From Acidobacteriota bacterium (GTDB lineage: Bacteria; Acidobacteriota; Terriglobia; Terriglobales; Acidobacteriaceae): a DNA stretch of 64,000 bases. The first letter of the stretch is position 1. Each line of letters begins with the position of its first letter. The position numbers were made by a program, and so were the translations under genes. This document shows positions 36,687 through 44,986 of this stretch, in pieces. The stretch spans positions 96,994-160,993 of the forward strand of contig JAFDVQ010000015.1 of assembly GCA_018268915.1 (NCBI GenBank), written 5' to 3'. The notes beneath the pieces are model-generated. The model ran no database searches, had not been told where the DNA came from, and was given only the letters and a program-made list of their open reading frames with translations.

Positions 36687-36792
36687 GCGCCTGCGTGCTC
36701 GCGCACGTCCTGCGCGTCCTTCAAACTAGAAAAAAGATTAGTATTGAGGCCCACATTAAGCTGACTCAGTTTCACAAGTCAAGAAAACCACT

Positions 36793-37728
36793 GTGACCGC
36801 CGGCACTGCTGAACAAAGCAATCCGTCGACCGCGATTGGTAGTCTAAAGAGTAGAGTGAGTTCAACTTCGCACCCGCTGCTCCGCATCGCCGCCATTCGA
36901 TTCCTCAACCCCGCGCCGCTCATGTGGGACTTCGAACATCCGCCTCTCGCCGCCGAACTTGCGCAGCGTTACAAGCTCAACTGGATGCTTCCCTCGCAAT
37001 GCGCCGACCAGCTTGCATCCGGCGATGCCGACATCGGCCTCGTTCCCATCGCGTCTCTCGCCGTCATCCCCGGTCTCCGCATTCTGCCCGGCTGCACCAT
37101 CGCATCAAAGCACAGCGTCCGCTCGCTCCTGCTTGTGCATCACGCTTCGCAGCCAATCGCGAAAATCCGCAGCGTCGCAGCCGACACCGCCAGCCGCACC
37201 ACCATCGCCTATACCCGCATCCTTTTTCACAAGTGGAGGAATGCGAATGTGCCATTCATACCTATGGCGGCCGATCTGGACTCCATGCTCGAACGTGCCG
37301 ACGCCGCCATCCTCATCGGAGACCCTGCTCTCATGGCCCTCGAAGAGCGTGCCAACCGCTTCGAGCGCACCGGCGAACAACTCGTCTACCTGGACCTTGC
37401 CCAGGAATGGCGCAATCTCACCGGCCTACCCTTTGTCTCCGCCGTCTGGGGCGCCACCGCGTGGGGCAGCCCTTTGGACGAGACCGTGGCACAGGATATG
37501 ATTCGCTCCCGCGATCACGGCCTCCAGAACATCGATGCCCTCGTGAAGCACTGGTCCCGCCAGCTTCCGCTTTCCGAGCAGACCATCCGCTCCTACCTGA
37601 CCAACAACATCCACTACATCCTCGACGAGGAATGCATCGAAGGCATGCGCGGATTCTTCCGCATGGCCGCCGAAGCCCGCGTACTTCCCCCTTACGAGCT
37701 TTCCGCGTCCGATCTCGTAGCCAAATAA
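36793..37728 (+). CDS. mqnA: chorismate dehydratase of the futalosine menaquinone route
   Basis: The 311-residue periplasmic-binding-fold enzyme converts chorismate to 3-enolpyruvyl-benzoate. Family features are R-I-A-A-I-R-F-L-N-x-x-P near the start, D-I-G-L-V-P-I-A-S-L-A, S-K-H-S-V-R-S-L-L-L-V and the closing Y-L-T-N-N-I-H-Y-I-L-D. The first ~30 residues are extra and Ser/Thr-rich, so an internal start is possible; GTG at 36793 is the first codon in frame. It points to menaquinone made by the Mqn route. Confidence 0.88.
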   Translation: MTAGTAEQSNPSTAIGSLKSRVSSTSHPLLRIAAIRFLNPAPLMWDFEHPPLAAELAQRYKLNWMLPSQCADQLASGDADIGLVPIASLAVIPGLRILPGCTIASKHSVRSLLLVHHASQPIAKIRSVAADTASRTTIAYTRILFHKWRNANVPFIPMAADLDSMLERADAAILIGDPALMALEERANRFERTGEQLVYLDLAQEWRNLTGLPFVSAVWGATAWGSPLDETVAQDMIRSRDHGLQNIDALVKHWSRQLPLSEQTIRSYLTNNIHYILDEECIEGMRGFFRMAAEARVLPPYELSASDLVAK

Positions 37729-37760
37729 AAAACGCCCGGCAATCACCGGGCGCCTCTTCT
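37729..37760. terminator. bidirectional terminator between mqnA and fabH
   Basis: CGCCCGG (37733-37739) pairs with CCGGGCG (37746-37752). An A-run lies on the left and CTCTTCTTTT on the right, serving both convergent genes. Confidence 0.85.
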
Positions 37761-37765
37761 TTTCC

Positions 37766-37779
37766 TGATCACTGATCCC
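37766..37779. repeat. two heptamer units before the fabH stop
   Basis: TGATCAC and TGATCCC lie six bases beyond the fabH stop codon, in the mqnA-fabH convergent spacer. Confidence 0.6.
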
Positions 37780-37785
37780 TGCCTT

Positions 37786-38802
37786 TCAGATCTCCCACCT
37801 CAGCAGCGCCGCACCCACCGTGAATCCCGCCCCCACGGCCGCCAGCAAAACCAGGTCGCCTTTCTTGAGCTTCCCTTCTTCAACTGCCGTCTCCATCGCC
37901 AGGGGTATGGTGCCGCCGGAAGTATTTCCATACTTCTCGATGTTGATGATCACCCGATCGGCAGGCATTCCAAGTCTGTCCGCAGTCGAGGTGATGATCC
38001 GCTTGTTTGCCTGGTGAGGAATGAAGCATCCCAGATCGGAACCCGTCAGACCGTTGCGCTCCAGAATCTTTGTCGTCGACTCCGCCATCTTCCGCACTGC
38101 GAACTTGTACACCGCCTGCCCATCCTGGTGGATGTAATGCATCTTCTTGTCGACAGTTTCGTGCGTCGACGGATTCAGGCTTCCACCCGCAGGCATATTC
38201 AGCGAAACTCCGCCCGAACCGTCGACCTCGTGGACAAAGTCGATCATCCCGATCTCGCCCTCTTCCGCCGGCTCAATCAGAACGGCCCCACCACCATCGC
38301 CAAAAAGGACACACGTCGTGCGATCCGAGTAGTCCGTCATGCGCGTGTTCGCATCCGCGCCGCACACCAGCACCTTCTTATGCGCCCCGCTCTCCACCAG
38401 CTTCACGCCGGCCTGAAGCGCATAGACAAACCCGCAGCAACCGCCCGACACGTCGAATCCCCAGGCGCCCTTCGCACCAAGCTTGTTTTGCACCAGGCAT
38501 GCCGTCGAAGGAAACATCATGTCCGGCGTCACTGTGCCGATCACAATCGCTTCAATTTCGCTCGCTTCAATCCCGCGCGCAGCCAGGCATTTCTTCGCTG
38601 CCTCAACGCAGATGTCGCTCACGCCCTTGCCCTGCTCCAGCACGTGCCGCTCACGGATACCCGTCCGATCCATGATCCACTGGTCGGTCGTTTCCACCAT
38701 CTTTTCGAGATCTTTGTTTGTCAGGACTTTCGGAGGGACGTAAGTTCCAAGGGCGCTGATCTTGGCGCGCCTGCCCACCACGGGACGAACCGTCAAACTC
38801 AA
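37786..38802 (-). CDS. fabH: beta-ketoacyl-ACP synthase III
   Basis: The 338-residue enzyme starts fatty-acid elongation by condensing acetyl-CoA with malonyl-ACP. The catalytic Cys is in S-G-G-C-C-G-F (about C122), the His in I-P-H-Q-A-N-K-R, and the Asn near N-I-E-K-Y-G-N-T-S. I place the start at a TTG (38802) because AAGGAG stands 7 bases before it and the FabH fold begins there; the frame is open to 38880 but the extension is unstructured Pro/Gly/Gln sequence. Confidence 0.9.
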   Translation of the reverse strand: MSLTVRPVVGRRAKISALGTYVPPKVLTNKDLEKMVETTDQWIMDRTGIRERHVLEQGKGVSDICVEAAKKCLAARGIEASEIEAIVIGTVTPDMMFPSTACLVQNKLGAKGAWGFDVSGGCCGFVYALQAGVKLVESGAHKKVLVCGADANTRMTDYSDRTTCVLFGDGGGAVLIEPAEEGEIGMIDFVHEVDGSGGVSLNMPAGGSLNPSTHETVDKKMHYIHQDGQAVYKFAVRKMAESTTKILERNGLTGSDLGCFIPHQANKRIITSTADRLGMPADRVIINIEKYGNTSGGTIPLAMETAVEEGKLKKGDLVLLAAVGAGFTVGAALLRWEI

Positions 38803-38884
38803 TTCCAATCTCCTTGCAATCGGTGCGGGTCTCTCGGCGCCTGAGTCTTGTTCCCCCGGTCCTATTCCCTGCTCCTGCAAAAAA

Positions 38885-38981
38885 GTACCGGGTGACCTAC
38901 TGCGCCCGTACTAGCCCGTTACCGTTGCTTCCTTCCGGACCTGGCGGGTTTGGCGGGATTACGTCGCGTAGGACCCGGCAC
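38885..38981 (-). ncRNA. ffs: signal recognition particle RNA, small bacterial type
   Basis: On the minus strand the ~97-nt RNA has the conserved tip CCAGGTCCGGAAGGAAGCA with the GGAA tetraloop. Closing ends GTGCCGGGT and ACCCGGTAC pair over 9 positions with one G-U. It binds Ffh to form SRP; its receptor gene ftsY is at 57084 in this window. It lies between fabH and a hypothetical gene. Confidence 0.95.
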
Positions 38982-38987
38982 TAATCG

Positions 38988-38993
38988 ATTCTA
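38988..38993 (-). promoter_or_regulatory. ffs: -10 box of the SRP RNA gene
   Basis: TAGAAT on the minus strand lies 6 bases before the expected 5' end of the RNA, at the right distance. No clear -35 was found. Confidence 0.45.
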
Positions 38994-39012
38994 ACACTCT
39001 GAATCGCTTGAG

Positions 39013-39050
39013 CTCGCGGGCACCTCCCCATGTTGCGAGATGCCCGCGAG
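39013..39050 (-). terminator. hairpin after the 39053 gene
   Basis: CTCGCGGGCA pairs perfectly with TGCCCGCGAG over 10 bp with an 18-nt loop, directly after the stop codon. There is no T-run, so termination is uncertain. Confidence 0.5.
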
Positions 39051-39052
39051 TG

Positions 39053-39496
39053 TCACTTGTTCAGGATGTCTAGGGCATACACATCCGCGCGTCCACTCTG
39101 ATCTGTGAACCGCGTCAACGTCTCTACAAACAGCGCTCCTTTGTACATCGCTCCTGTCACGAGCACCTGCGCAAAGTCGAACCTGTATTCCGCCGTGAAC
39201 GCCACCGCGTGCATCGTCGCCACCGTGTCCGAATAAATCCTGCCATCAACTACACCCCAATCACACGGATTCGGATGGCAGGCGCCAAAGCCATGAACAG
39301 TGATCTCGTTGCCTTTCTGCTTGATCTCCAGGCGAACCAAATCCCTCGTCAGCGGATCGACATTTACCCACGTCCCGACCAGCAGATCGGGCTGCAGCAG
39401 AATCGGAAGCTTCGGTTTCGGAATCGCCAGCCGCTCCAGTTCTTTCTCCAGCATGTGAGCCGGTGCACGGAACTCTTCCTTCGTAATTGGAGGCAT
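39053..39496 (-). CDS. hypothetical protein
   Basis: This 147-residue soluble protein looks like a beta-rich lipocalin-type or calycin-like module: L-L-V-G-T-W-V-N-V-D, then alternating strands V-R-L-E-I-K-Q-K-G-N-E-I-T-V-H-G-F-G-A-C-H-P-N-P-C-D-W-G. The G-T-W and C-x-P-x-P-C-D-W-G pattern is shared by unannotated proteins that bind small ligands; none is proven here. AAGGAG precedes the ATG by 6 bases. Confidence 0.75.
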   Translation of the reverse strand: MPPITKEEFRAPAHMLEKELERLAIPKPKLPILLQPDLLVGTWVNVDPLTRDLVRLEIKQKGNEITVHGFGACHPNPCDWGVVDGRIYSDTVATMHAVAFTAEYRFDFAQVLVTGAMYKGALFVETLTRFTDQSGRADVYALDILNK

Positions 39497-39885
39497 AGAT
39501 TTCTCCTTCCCGGTTCGCGCATCTCAGCGCGAGCCGCTTGCTAAAACAGCATCTCGTCAGCTTTCTTCAACACACGAAAGCTCACAACAGCCGATTGACA
39601 TCTCGAATTGTGTGGCCGAAATCGTTGGGAATCGCCGCCAGAGAATCTGCGATTCACGCGTAGATCGCAGTGACTCGCTCAGGGAAGCCCGATGCGCAGC
39701 ATCAGCGCACCCTCACTGCGCCGCTCATTGAAATCGCAGCTTCAAAAAAATGCAGTGACTCAAGACACCATCGCGTGTGAGATTGTGAGCGGCCAGATAC
39801 ATCGTGCTCTTGAAGCGTGGCAGTCCAACCGAAAAAAGAAGCACTACACACCGAGGCCGGTCGACAAAGTATCATCGTGCGTCAT
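39497..39885. other. 389-bp divergent spacer
   Basis: No repeat, RNA or convincing small gene was found between the divergent 39053-39496 and 39886-40734 genes. It must contain both promoters. Confidence 0.45.
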
Positions 39886-40734
39886 ATGACAGCGGGCTTC
39901 CTTGAGGCAATTGGTCGCGGGTCGGTAATTGTCGTCGTCATCGCTGCAATGGCAGGCTTCCGTAAGTTCGTCACCGCGCGAAGCTCCGGCAGCAACGACG
40001 AACGACTAGATTCCGAAGACCTCGAAGAGCGATTCATGCCGTTGCGCGGCCGCGTTATTGGCGGAATGATCGCCGTGGGAGGTTTGTTCGCAATCGCTTC
40101 CTGGTGCACTCTCTCGAAAACAAACATTTGGCTGTCGCGGTTGGACGGTCCCGCAGATTTCGTCTTTTTGCCACAGACGGCCATCTGGTGGTTCTTCCCG
40201 GCATTTGGCGCACTTTCGTTGAGCTGGGAATTAACGCTACAGGCTTGGGCGCTTTTCGGGGATCGAAAGACCGTGAACCTGTTCAGCGACTGGACGAATC
40301 AATCTCCAACTTTCTGGGGCGCGAGCTACGGTATGGACTCTCGCAGAGTATTGCGCTGGATGTCCCTTGTCGTACTCTTGCCGATCTTCGTTTTCACCGC
40401 CTTGGCACTCAATATGCACGCAACAATCACGAGACAACGAATTCAGGATTGCGGATACGCCTTCAAACCGTGCAGCGTCTATCGAATGGCCGATCTGAGG
40501 CGAGTCACTCAGATCGATGGCTTTCAGACAAGAGACGGGAAAATTACGCACCGAGCCGGACTCGTATTTGATTTCGCTGACGGCCGGCGGTGGTCTACTG
40601 CCGATTGGGGCAACTTCAAAAAGTCAGTGGACCCCGCATTCCTCAATTACATCAACGAGATAACACATCTGCCGATCGGGAAAGTTTCCACCGATCAGGA
40701 CATTCCAGCACTGGAGTCTGGCGCTGATCGATAA
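39886..40734 (+). CDS. hypothetical membrane protein
   Basis: The 282-residue protein has about four hydrophobic segments (roughly 10-28, 56-76, 93-112 and 160-182) and a C-terminal soluble domain of about 95 residues with F-D-F-A-D-G-R-R-W-S-T-A-D-W-G. No family is recognised. Codon use is less GC-biased than in the neighbours. I prefer the ATG at 39886 since the first membrane segment follows at once; an in-frame ATG at 39817 adds 23 basic residues. rimO follows after 25 bp. Confidence 0.65.
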   Translation: MTAGFLEAIGRGSVIVVVIAAMAGFRKFVTARSSGSNDERLDSEDLEERFMPLRGRVIGGMIAVGGLFAIASWCTLSKTNIWLSRLDGPADFVFLPQTAIWWFFPAFGALSLSWELTLQAWALFGDRKTVNLFSDWTNQSPTFWGASYGMDSRRVLRWMSLVVLLPIFVFTALALNMHATITRQRIQDCGYAFKPCSVYRMADLRRVTQIDGFQTRDGKITHRAGLVFDFADGRRWSTADWGNFKKSVDPAFLNYINEITHLPIGKVSTDQDIPALESGADR

Positions 40735-40759
40735 AACTGGTTTCCGATACAATAACTAT

Positions 40760-42352
40760 GTGAGCAAATCTTCCCAACCCACGGCTCCCACCGTGGGCTT
40801 TGTTTCGTTAGGCTGCCCCAAAAACCTGGTCGACTCCGAGGTCATGATGGGCCTTCTCGACCGCGGTGGCGCGCGCCTGACCTCCCGGCCCGAAGAGGCC
40901 GAAATCCTCGTCGTCAACACCTGTTCTTTCATCGACACCGCCAAGCAGGAATCCGTCGACACCATCCTCGAGATGGCTCGCTTCAAAACCGAGGGCCAAG
41001 CCAAAAAGCTCATCGTTGCCGGCTGCCTCGTCGAGCGCTACCGCGACGAGATCCGCAAGAGCATCCCCGAAGTCGACGCCGTCGTCGGCACCGGCGAACT
41101 CGAGTCCATTCTCGAAGCCGCAGGCATCGCTCGCCCCACCGCGGCCGCTCCCTCTCCCTTCAACATCCTCTCCGGCAACACCGAAATCCGCTCCGGCCAG
41201 GAATCCCTCTCCGGCACCCACAAAGCATCTCTGAAGGGTACGGGCTTCAGCCCGTACGACAAGCCCTCCGCAAATCAACAAGGGGCTTTAGCCCCGGAGG
41301 TATCCTTCCGCCCCGAAGGCGACCTCCGCGAACAACAGGGCCGCTTCAGCCGCGAAGACTGGGACGGCGCAACGCACGCTCTCCCCACCTACCTCTACAC
41401 CGAAGACACGCCGCGCCTCATCTCCACTGGCCGCACCTCCGCCTACATCAAAATCGCCGAAGGCTGCGATCATCCCTGCACCTTCTGCGTCATCCCGAAC
41501 CTCCGTGGCAAATTCCGCTCTCGCCGCTTCGAGTCCGTCGTCGCCGAAGCCCAGCGCCTCGTCTCTTCCGGCGTGCAGGAGATCACGCTCATCGGCCAGG
41601 ACACCACCTGCTACGGCGAAGACCTCGGCCTCAAAGACGGCCTTGCTGCTCTCCTCGATGCCATCGCCTGCATTGAAGGCCTTCGCTGGCTCCGCTTCCT
41701 CTACGCCTATCCAAATCGAATCACAGGCAAGCTCCTCGAGACGATTGCGAAGCACGACAACATCTGCAAGTACCTCGACGTTCCCCTTCAGCACGCCTCG
41801 CCCGACGTCCTCAAGCGCATGAAGCGCGGTGCCGGAGCCGACATCTTCCTCAAGACAGTCGAGAAGGTTCGTGCTGCTGTTCCCGGCATCGCCCTCCGCA
41901 CCTCCTTCATAGTCGGCTTTCCGGGAGAATCGCAGACCGACTTCGAAACGCTCGAGCAGTTCATCTCCGCCGCCAGGTTCGACTGGCTCGGCGTCTTCAA
42001 CTACTCCGACGAGGAAGGCTCCAAAGCTTTCGCGCTCGACTCCAAGCTCAACAAGCGCACCATCGAGGCTCGCAAGCGCCGCCTCATGAAGCTTCAGCAG
42101 AAAATCTCCAGGCAGGCCAAGCAGCAGTGGGTTGGCCGCGAACTCGTCATCCTCGCCGAAGGCGAGAGTTCGGAAACCGAACTTCTCTGGGAAGGCCGCA
42201 CCGAGTTCCACGCGCCCGAAATCGACGGCAAAGTCTACATCAACGACTTCGGCGATCTCTCCAACCTCGAAGCCGGAAAGTTCTACCGCGCCGAAATCAC
42301 CGAGGCCCACGACTACGACCTCGTCGCCCGCGTCACCTCCGGCCCACTCTGA
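40760..42352 (+). CDS. rimO: ribosomal protein S12 methylthiotransferase with in-frame repeat insertion
   Basis: RimO adds a methylthio group to an Asp of ribosomal protein S12. The N-terminal cluster cysteines are C19, C55 and C89. The radical-SAM triad is C-D-H-P-C-T-F-C (C236, C240, C243), and the TRAM domain is at the end. At 530 residues it is about 90 longer than usual. The extra stretch lies at about 131-205, between the MTTase and radical-SAM domains. Residues about 157-182 of that stretch are encoded by a double-hairpin repeat (41230-41304) also found in spacers. The reading frame stays open, and the insertion sits in the natural interdomain linker, so the enzyme may well be active. 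GTG start. Confidence 0.92.
   Translation: MSKSSQPTAPTVGFVSLGCPKNLVDSEVMMGLLDRGGARLTSRPEEAEILVVNTCSFIDTAKQESVDTILEMARFKTEGQAKKLIVAGCLVERYRDEIRKSIPEVDAVVGTGELESILEAAGIARPTAAAPSPFNILSGNTEIRSGQESLSGTHKASLKGTGFSPYDKPSANQQGALAPEVSFRPEGDLREQQGRFSREDWDGATHALPTYLYTEDTPRLISTGRTSAYIKIAEGCDHPCTFCVIPNLRGKFRSRRFESVVAEAQRLVSSGVQEITLIGQDTTCYGEDLGLKDGLAALLDAIACIEGLRWLRFLYAYPNRITGKLLETIAKHDNICKYLDVPLQHASPDVLKRMKRGAGADIFLKTVEKVRAAVPGIALRTSFIVGFPGESQTDFETLEQFISAARFDWLGVFNYSDEEGSKAFALDSKLNKRTIEARKRRLMKLQQKISRQAKQQWVGRELVILAEGESSETELLWEGRTEFHAPEIDGKVYINDFGDLSNLEAGKFYRAEITEAHDYDLVARVTSGPL
41230..41304. repeat. double-hairpin repeat, copy B2, inside rimO
   Basis: TCTGAAGGGTACGGGC-TTCA-GCCCGTAC, a 25-nt spacer, then GGGGCTTTAGCCCC and GGAGGTAT. 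It matches intergenic copies B1, B3 and B4 in head, loop sequence, spacing and tail, but lies inside a coding region. Confidence 0.85.
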
Positions 42353-42358
42353 TCACAC

Positions 42359-42949
42359 ATGAACGAATCCATCCTGATCAAACCTCCCATTGCCATCGAG
42401 CAAATCGAAGCTCGCAGTAAAGATCTCGACTTCGGAATGGCCTCCGATCCGCGCACGGGTGCTCTGCTGGCAACGCTCGCCTCTTCCAAGCCAGGCGGCC
42501 GCTTCCTGGAACTTGGAACCGGAACTGGCATCGCCACCGCGTGGCTCCTCGCCGGCATGGACGCCGCATCGAGTCTCGTCAGCGTTGACGTCCGCCCCGA
42601 ATTTCAGGCCGTTGCGAAAGAGATCCTGGGCCGCGATCCCCGTCTGACCCTCGTGATTGAAGATGGCATTCAGTTCCTCCACAAGCAGGAGCCGCAATCC
42701 TTCGATCTCGTCTTCGCCGACGCCATGCCCGGCAAATACGAGTCGCTCGACGAAGCCCTCGTCGTCGTCAAGCCGGGCGGCTTCTACATCATCGACGACA
42801 TGCTGCCGCAGCCCAACTGGCCCGAAGGCCACGACGCCAAAGCTACAGCCCTCATCGACCGCCTCTCCCGTGAAACCGCATTCCAGGTCGCGCCCCTCCA
42901 CTGGTCCAGCGGTGTCATACTCCTCGTCCGCCGCCCTGAACACGCCTGA
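42359..42949 (+). CDS. class I SAM-dependent O-methyltransferase-like protein
   Basis: The 196-residue protein shows motif I F-L-E-L-G-T-G-T-G-I-A-T-A-W-L, an acidic loop S-V-D-V-R-P-E, motif IV F-D-L-V-F-A-D-A-M-P-G-K and P-G-G-F-Y-I-I-D-D-M. This is the pattern of the Methyltransf_24/COMT-like group; the acceptor is unknown. It starts 6 bases after the rimO stop and is probably in the same transcript. Confidence 0.85.
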   Translation: MNESILIKPPIAIEQIEARSKDLDFGMASDPRTGALLATLASSKPGGRFLELGTGTGIATAWLLAGMDAASSLVSVDVRPEFQAVAKEILGRDPRLTLVIEDGIQFLHKQEPQSFDLVFADAMPGKYESLDEALVVVKPGGFYIIDDMLPQPNWPEGHDAKATALIDRLSRETAFQVAPLHWSSGVILLVRRPEHA

Positions 42950-43028
42950 CAACACCCAGATCTCCATTGGCATCTGACGACAGCGTTACGATATTCATAG
43001 AAAGAAAAAGTCTGACTTCAACACCGTC

Positions 43029-43070
43029 GGGTGCCCATCCATCCGGCGGTTTTGCCGGATGGGTGGGAAC
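43029..43070. repeat. GGGTGCCC stem-loop element, copy A9, just before yacG
   Basis: GGGTGCCCATCCATCCGGC-gg-tttt-GCCGGATGGGTGGGAAC. Its tail ends 11 bases before the yacG ATG and provides the only purine-rich GGGAAC in ribosome-binding position. Confidence 0.75.
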
Positions 43071-43080
43071 GAAAATATCC

Positions 43081-43308
43081 ATGGCCCCAAAGAAAAAATC
43101 CGCCAAGATTCTCAAGTGTCCTACCTGCGGCATGATCGTCACCGCCAAAGACGAAGACTTTCCCTTCTGCAGCGACCGCTGCCGCAAAATCGACCTCGGC
43201 AAATGGGCCATGGGCGTCTACAAAATCAGCTCGCCCGCACTCGATCCCGAGGTGCTCGAAGACCTCAGCGAAATCGGCCGTAGAGGCGGCAATCGTGACG
43301 ACGAATAG
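43081..43308 (+). CDS. yacG: DNA gyrase inhibitor YacG-like zinc protein
   Basis: The 75-residue protein has the treble-clef zinc site C-P-T-C (14-17) and C-S-D-R-C (33-37), followed by I-D-L-G-K-W, the YacG signature. In E. coli YacG binds GyrB and blocks DNA binding. I use the ATG at 43081; the frame is open further upstream, but that part is the repeat element. Its end overlaps pgpA by 14 bases. Confidence 0.88.
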   Translation: MAPKKKSAKILKCPTCGMIVTAKDEDFPFCSDRCRKIDLGKWAMGVYKISSPALDPEVLEDLSEIGRRGGNRDDE

Positions 43309-43813
43309 TTCGGCTACAGTCCCAGCCCCACGGGCAAAAACCCGCACTCTCTGGGCGTGGGCCGTCGCCACCTTCTTCGGAGCAGGCCTTGGCAAGCCCG
43401 GCCCCGGCACCTATGGCTCTGTCGCCGCGACCCTTCTCTGGGCGCTGGCCGCCATCGGACTGCATGCATCCCCTCAACTCTTGCTGATTCTACTTTTTGC
43501 CGGGATCCTGTTTTCCGTTGCTCTCGGCGTTCCTGCAGCTACCATCGCCGCCCGCGAGAGCGGCCGCCACGACCCCGGCTTTGTCGTCATTGACGAAGTA
43601 GCAGGCCAGTGGATCACGCTTCTCTTCAGCCCCGCCGACTGGCGTCACGGCCTCATCGCCCTCATCCTCTTTCGTCTCTTCGACATCACCAAGCCCTTTC
43701 CCGTCCGACGCCTCGAGCGCCTTCCCGAAGGCTGGGGCATCGTCTTCGACGACGTAGCAGCAGGGCTGTATGCTTTGGGTGTAGCATCGCTGCTGCGCAT
43801 CTGGATTCACTGA
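43295..43813 (+). CDS. pgpA: phosphatidylglycerophosphatase A
   Basis: This 172-residue inner membrane enzyme dephosphorylates phosphatidylglycerol phosphate. Family features: F-F-G-A-G-L-G-K-P-G-P-G-T-Y-G-S near the start, V-I-D-E-V-A-G-Q-W-I-T and L-F-R-L-F-D-I-T-K-P-F-P in the middle. Four membrane segments are expected. It starts with GTG inside the end of yacG (14-base overlap), so coupled translation is likely. Confidence 0.92.
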   Translation: MTTNSSATVPAPRAKTRTLWAWAVATFFGAGLGKPGPGTYGSVAATLLWALAAIGLHASPQLLLILLFAGILFSVALGVPAATIAARESGRHDPGFVVIDEVAGQWITLLFSPADWRHGLIALILFRLFDITKPFPVRRLERLPEGWGIVFDDVAAGLYALGVASLLRIWIH

Positions 43814-43821
43814 GACTGGAC

Positions 43822-44868
43822 ATGCCGCGGACCCGCACTCAATCCGACCAGGAACAAACGACTCCCCGCATCGACGAAGTTGTCCCTGCGGCGGCTCTGC
43901 CCAAAGGCGAAGTCGAACTCCACGGAGAGAACTTGGGCCCCACTCCCAACGGACCGCCCGTCGTAGTCCTCGGCACACATCACGCCATGGTGCTCATGAG
44001 CCGTCCCGGCCGGATTGCCTTCCGCGTTCCCGACTCAGCTACCACCGGCCTGGTCGAAGTGCGCACGCCATCCGGCGTCAGCAACGGAACTCAGCTCAAG
44101 ATCGCCCGCGAACTGACCAGCGGACTGCACCCCGTCACAAGCCCCGCTGTCAGCCGCTCCGGAATGATCTACGCCACCATCTCAGGCCAGCGCGGAAAGC
44201 AGACTCCTGTATCCGTAGTCCGCGTAAGCCCCGACGGCCGCGGCACTCCCTTCGTAACCGGCATCCTCAATGCCACAGGCCTCGCCTTCAGCCCTGAGGG
44301 CGACCTCTTCGTCACCTCGCGTGCGGAGGGCAATGTCTACCGCATCGACGGAGCCGGCGAGTCCACGCTCTACTCAGAAGGCATGGGCGTCGCCACCGGC
44401 GCAGTCTTCGACACACACGGCAATCTCTTCGTCGGCGATCGCAGCGGAACCATCTTCAAGATCGACAAAGATCGCAAGATCTTCGTCTACGCCACGCTCG
44501 AGCCAAGCGTCTCCGCTTACCACCTTGCCGTCGACATCGAAGGCACCCTCTACGTCACCGGCCCCACGCTCTCATCGAACGACGCCATCTGGGCCATCAA
44601 TACTCATGGCGAAGCCCGCCAGTGGTATCGCGGCCTCGGCCGCCCGCAGGGTCTTGCTCTCGCCTCGACCGGCGACATCTATGTCACTGCCAGCCTGCAC
44701 GGCCAGCGCGGTCTCTTGCGCGTTTCGCCGTCGGGTGAGGCCACGCTGGTCGTTGCCGCGCCCAACCTTGTTGGCGTAGCGTTTTCTCCCCTTGGTTCCA
44801 CAATCCTCGCCGATAGCGACGCAGTTTATGATGTGGAATTGGGAGTAGAAGGCATGACCACCTTTTAG
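43822..44868 (+). CDS. IPT/TIG plus NHL-type beta-propeller protein
   Basis: The 348-residue protein has an N-terminal IPT/TIG-like Ig fold (about 22-95; G-E-V-E-L-H-G-E-N-L-G-P). Repeated propeller blades follow, of the type G-L-A-F-S-P-E-G-D-L-F-V-T-S and G-A-V-F-D-T-H-G-N-L-F-V-G-D, as in SMP-30/gluconolactonase or NHL proteins. No signal peptide is seen at the chosen ATG (43822, 8 bases after the pgpA stop). Binding or lactonase roles are possible; the metal-ligand set cannot be verified by eye. Confidence 0.78.
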   Translation: MPRTRTQSDQEQTTPRIDEVVPAAALPKGEVELHGENLGPTPNGPPVVVLGTHHAMVLMSRPGRIAFRVPDSATTGLVEVRTPSGVSNGTQLKIARELTSGLHPVTSPAVSRSGMIYATISGQRGKQTPVSVVRVSPDGRGTPFVTGILNATGLAFSPEGDLFVTSRAEGNVYRIDGAGESTLYSEGMGVATGAVFDTHGNLFVGDRSGTIFKIDKDRKIFVYATLEPSVSAYHLAVDIEGTLYVTGPTLSSNDAIWAINTHGEARQWYRGLGRPQGLALASTGDIYVTASLHGQRGLLRVSPSGEATLVVAAPNLVGVAFSPLGSTILADSDAVYDVELGVEGMTTF

Positions 44869-44951
44869 CGTCACCTTCTGTCGCCCCGTTTTGCAACAAG
44901 TGAAAACCCGCGAGACCGCGTAGCTGTAGGAGCCAAATATCAGCAGGCCAC

Positions 44952-44986
44952 TGATCCCTGATCACTGACCCCTGATCCCTGTCCTT
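44952..44986. repeat. heptamer array ending exactly at the cinA ATG
   Basis: TGATCCC, TGATCAC, TGACCCC, TGATCCC and a degenerate TGTCCTT run to the base before the cinA start codon. TGA at 44952, 44959 and 44966 covers all frames, and the array takes the place of a ribosome binding site. Confidence 0.85.

Noticed and set aside
43609..43821. Upstream extension of the propeller protein
   Set aside because: It overlaps pgpA in another frame and is Arg/Ser/His-rich; the ATG at 43822 just after pgpA is the natural start.
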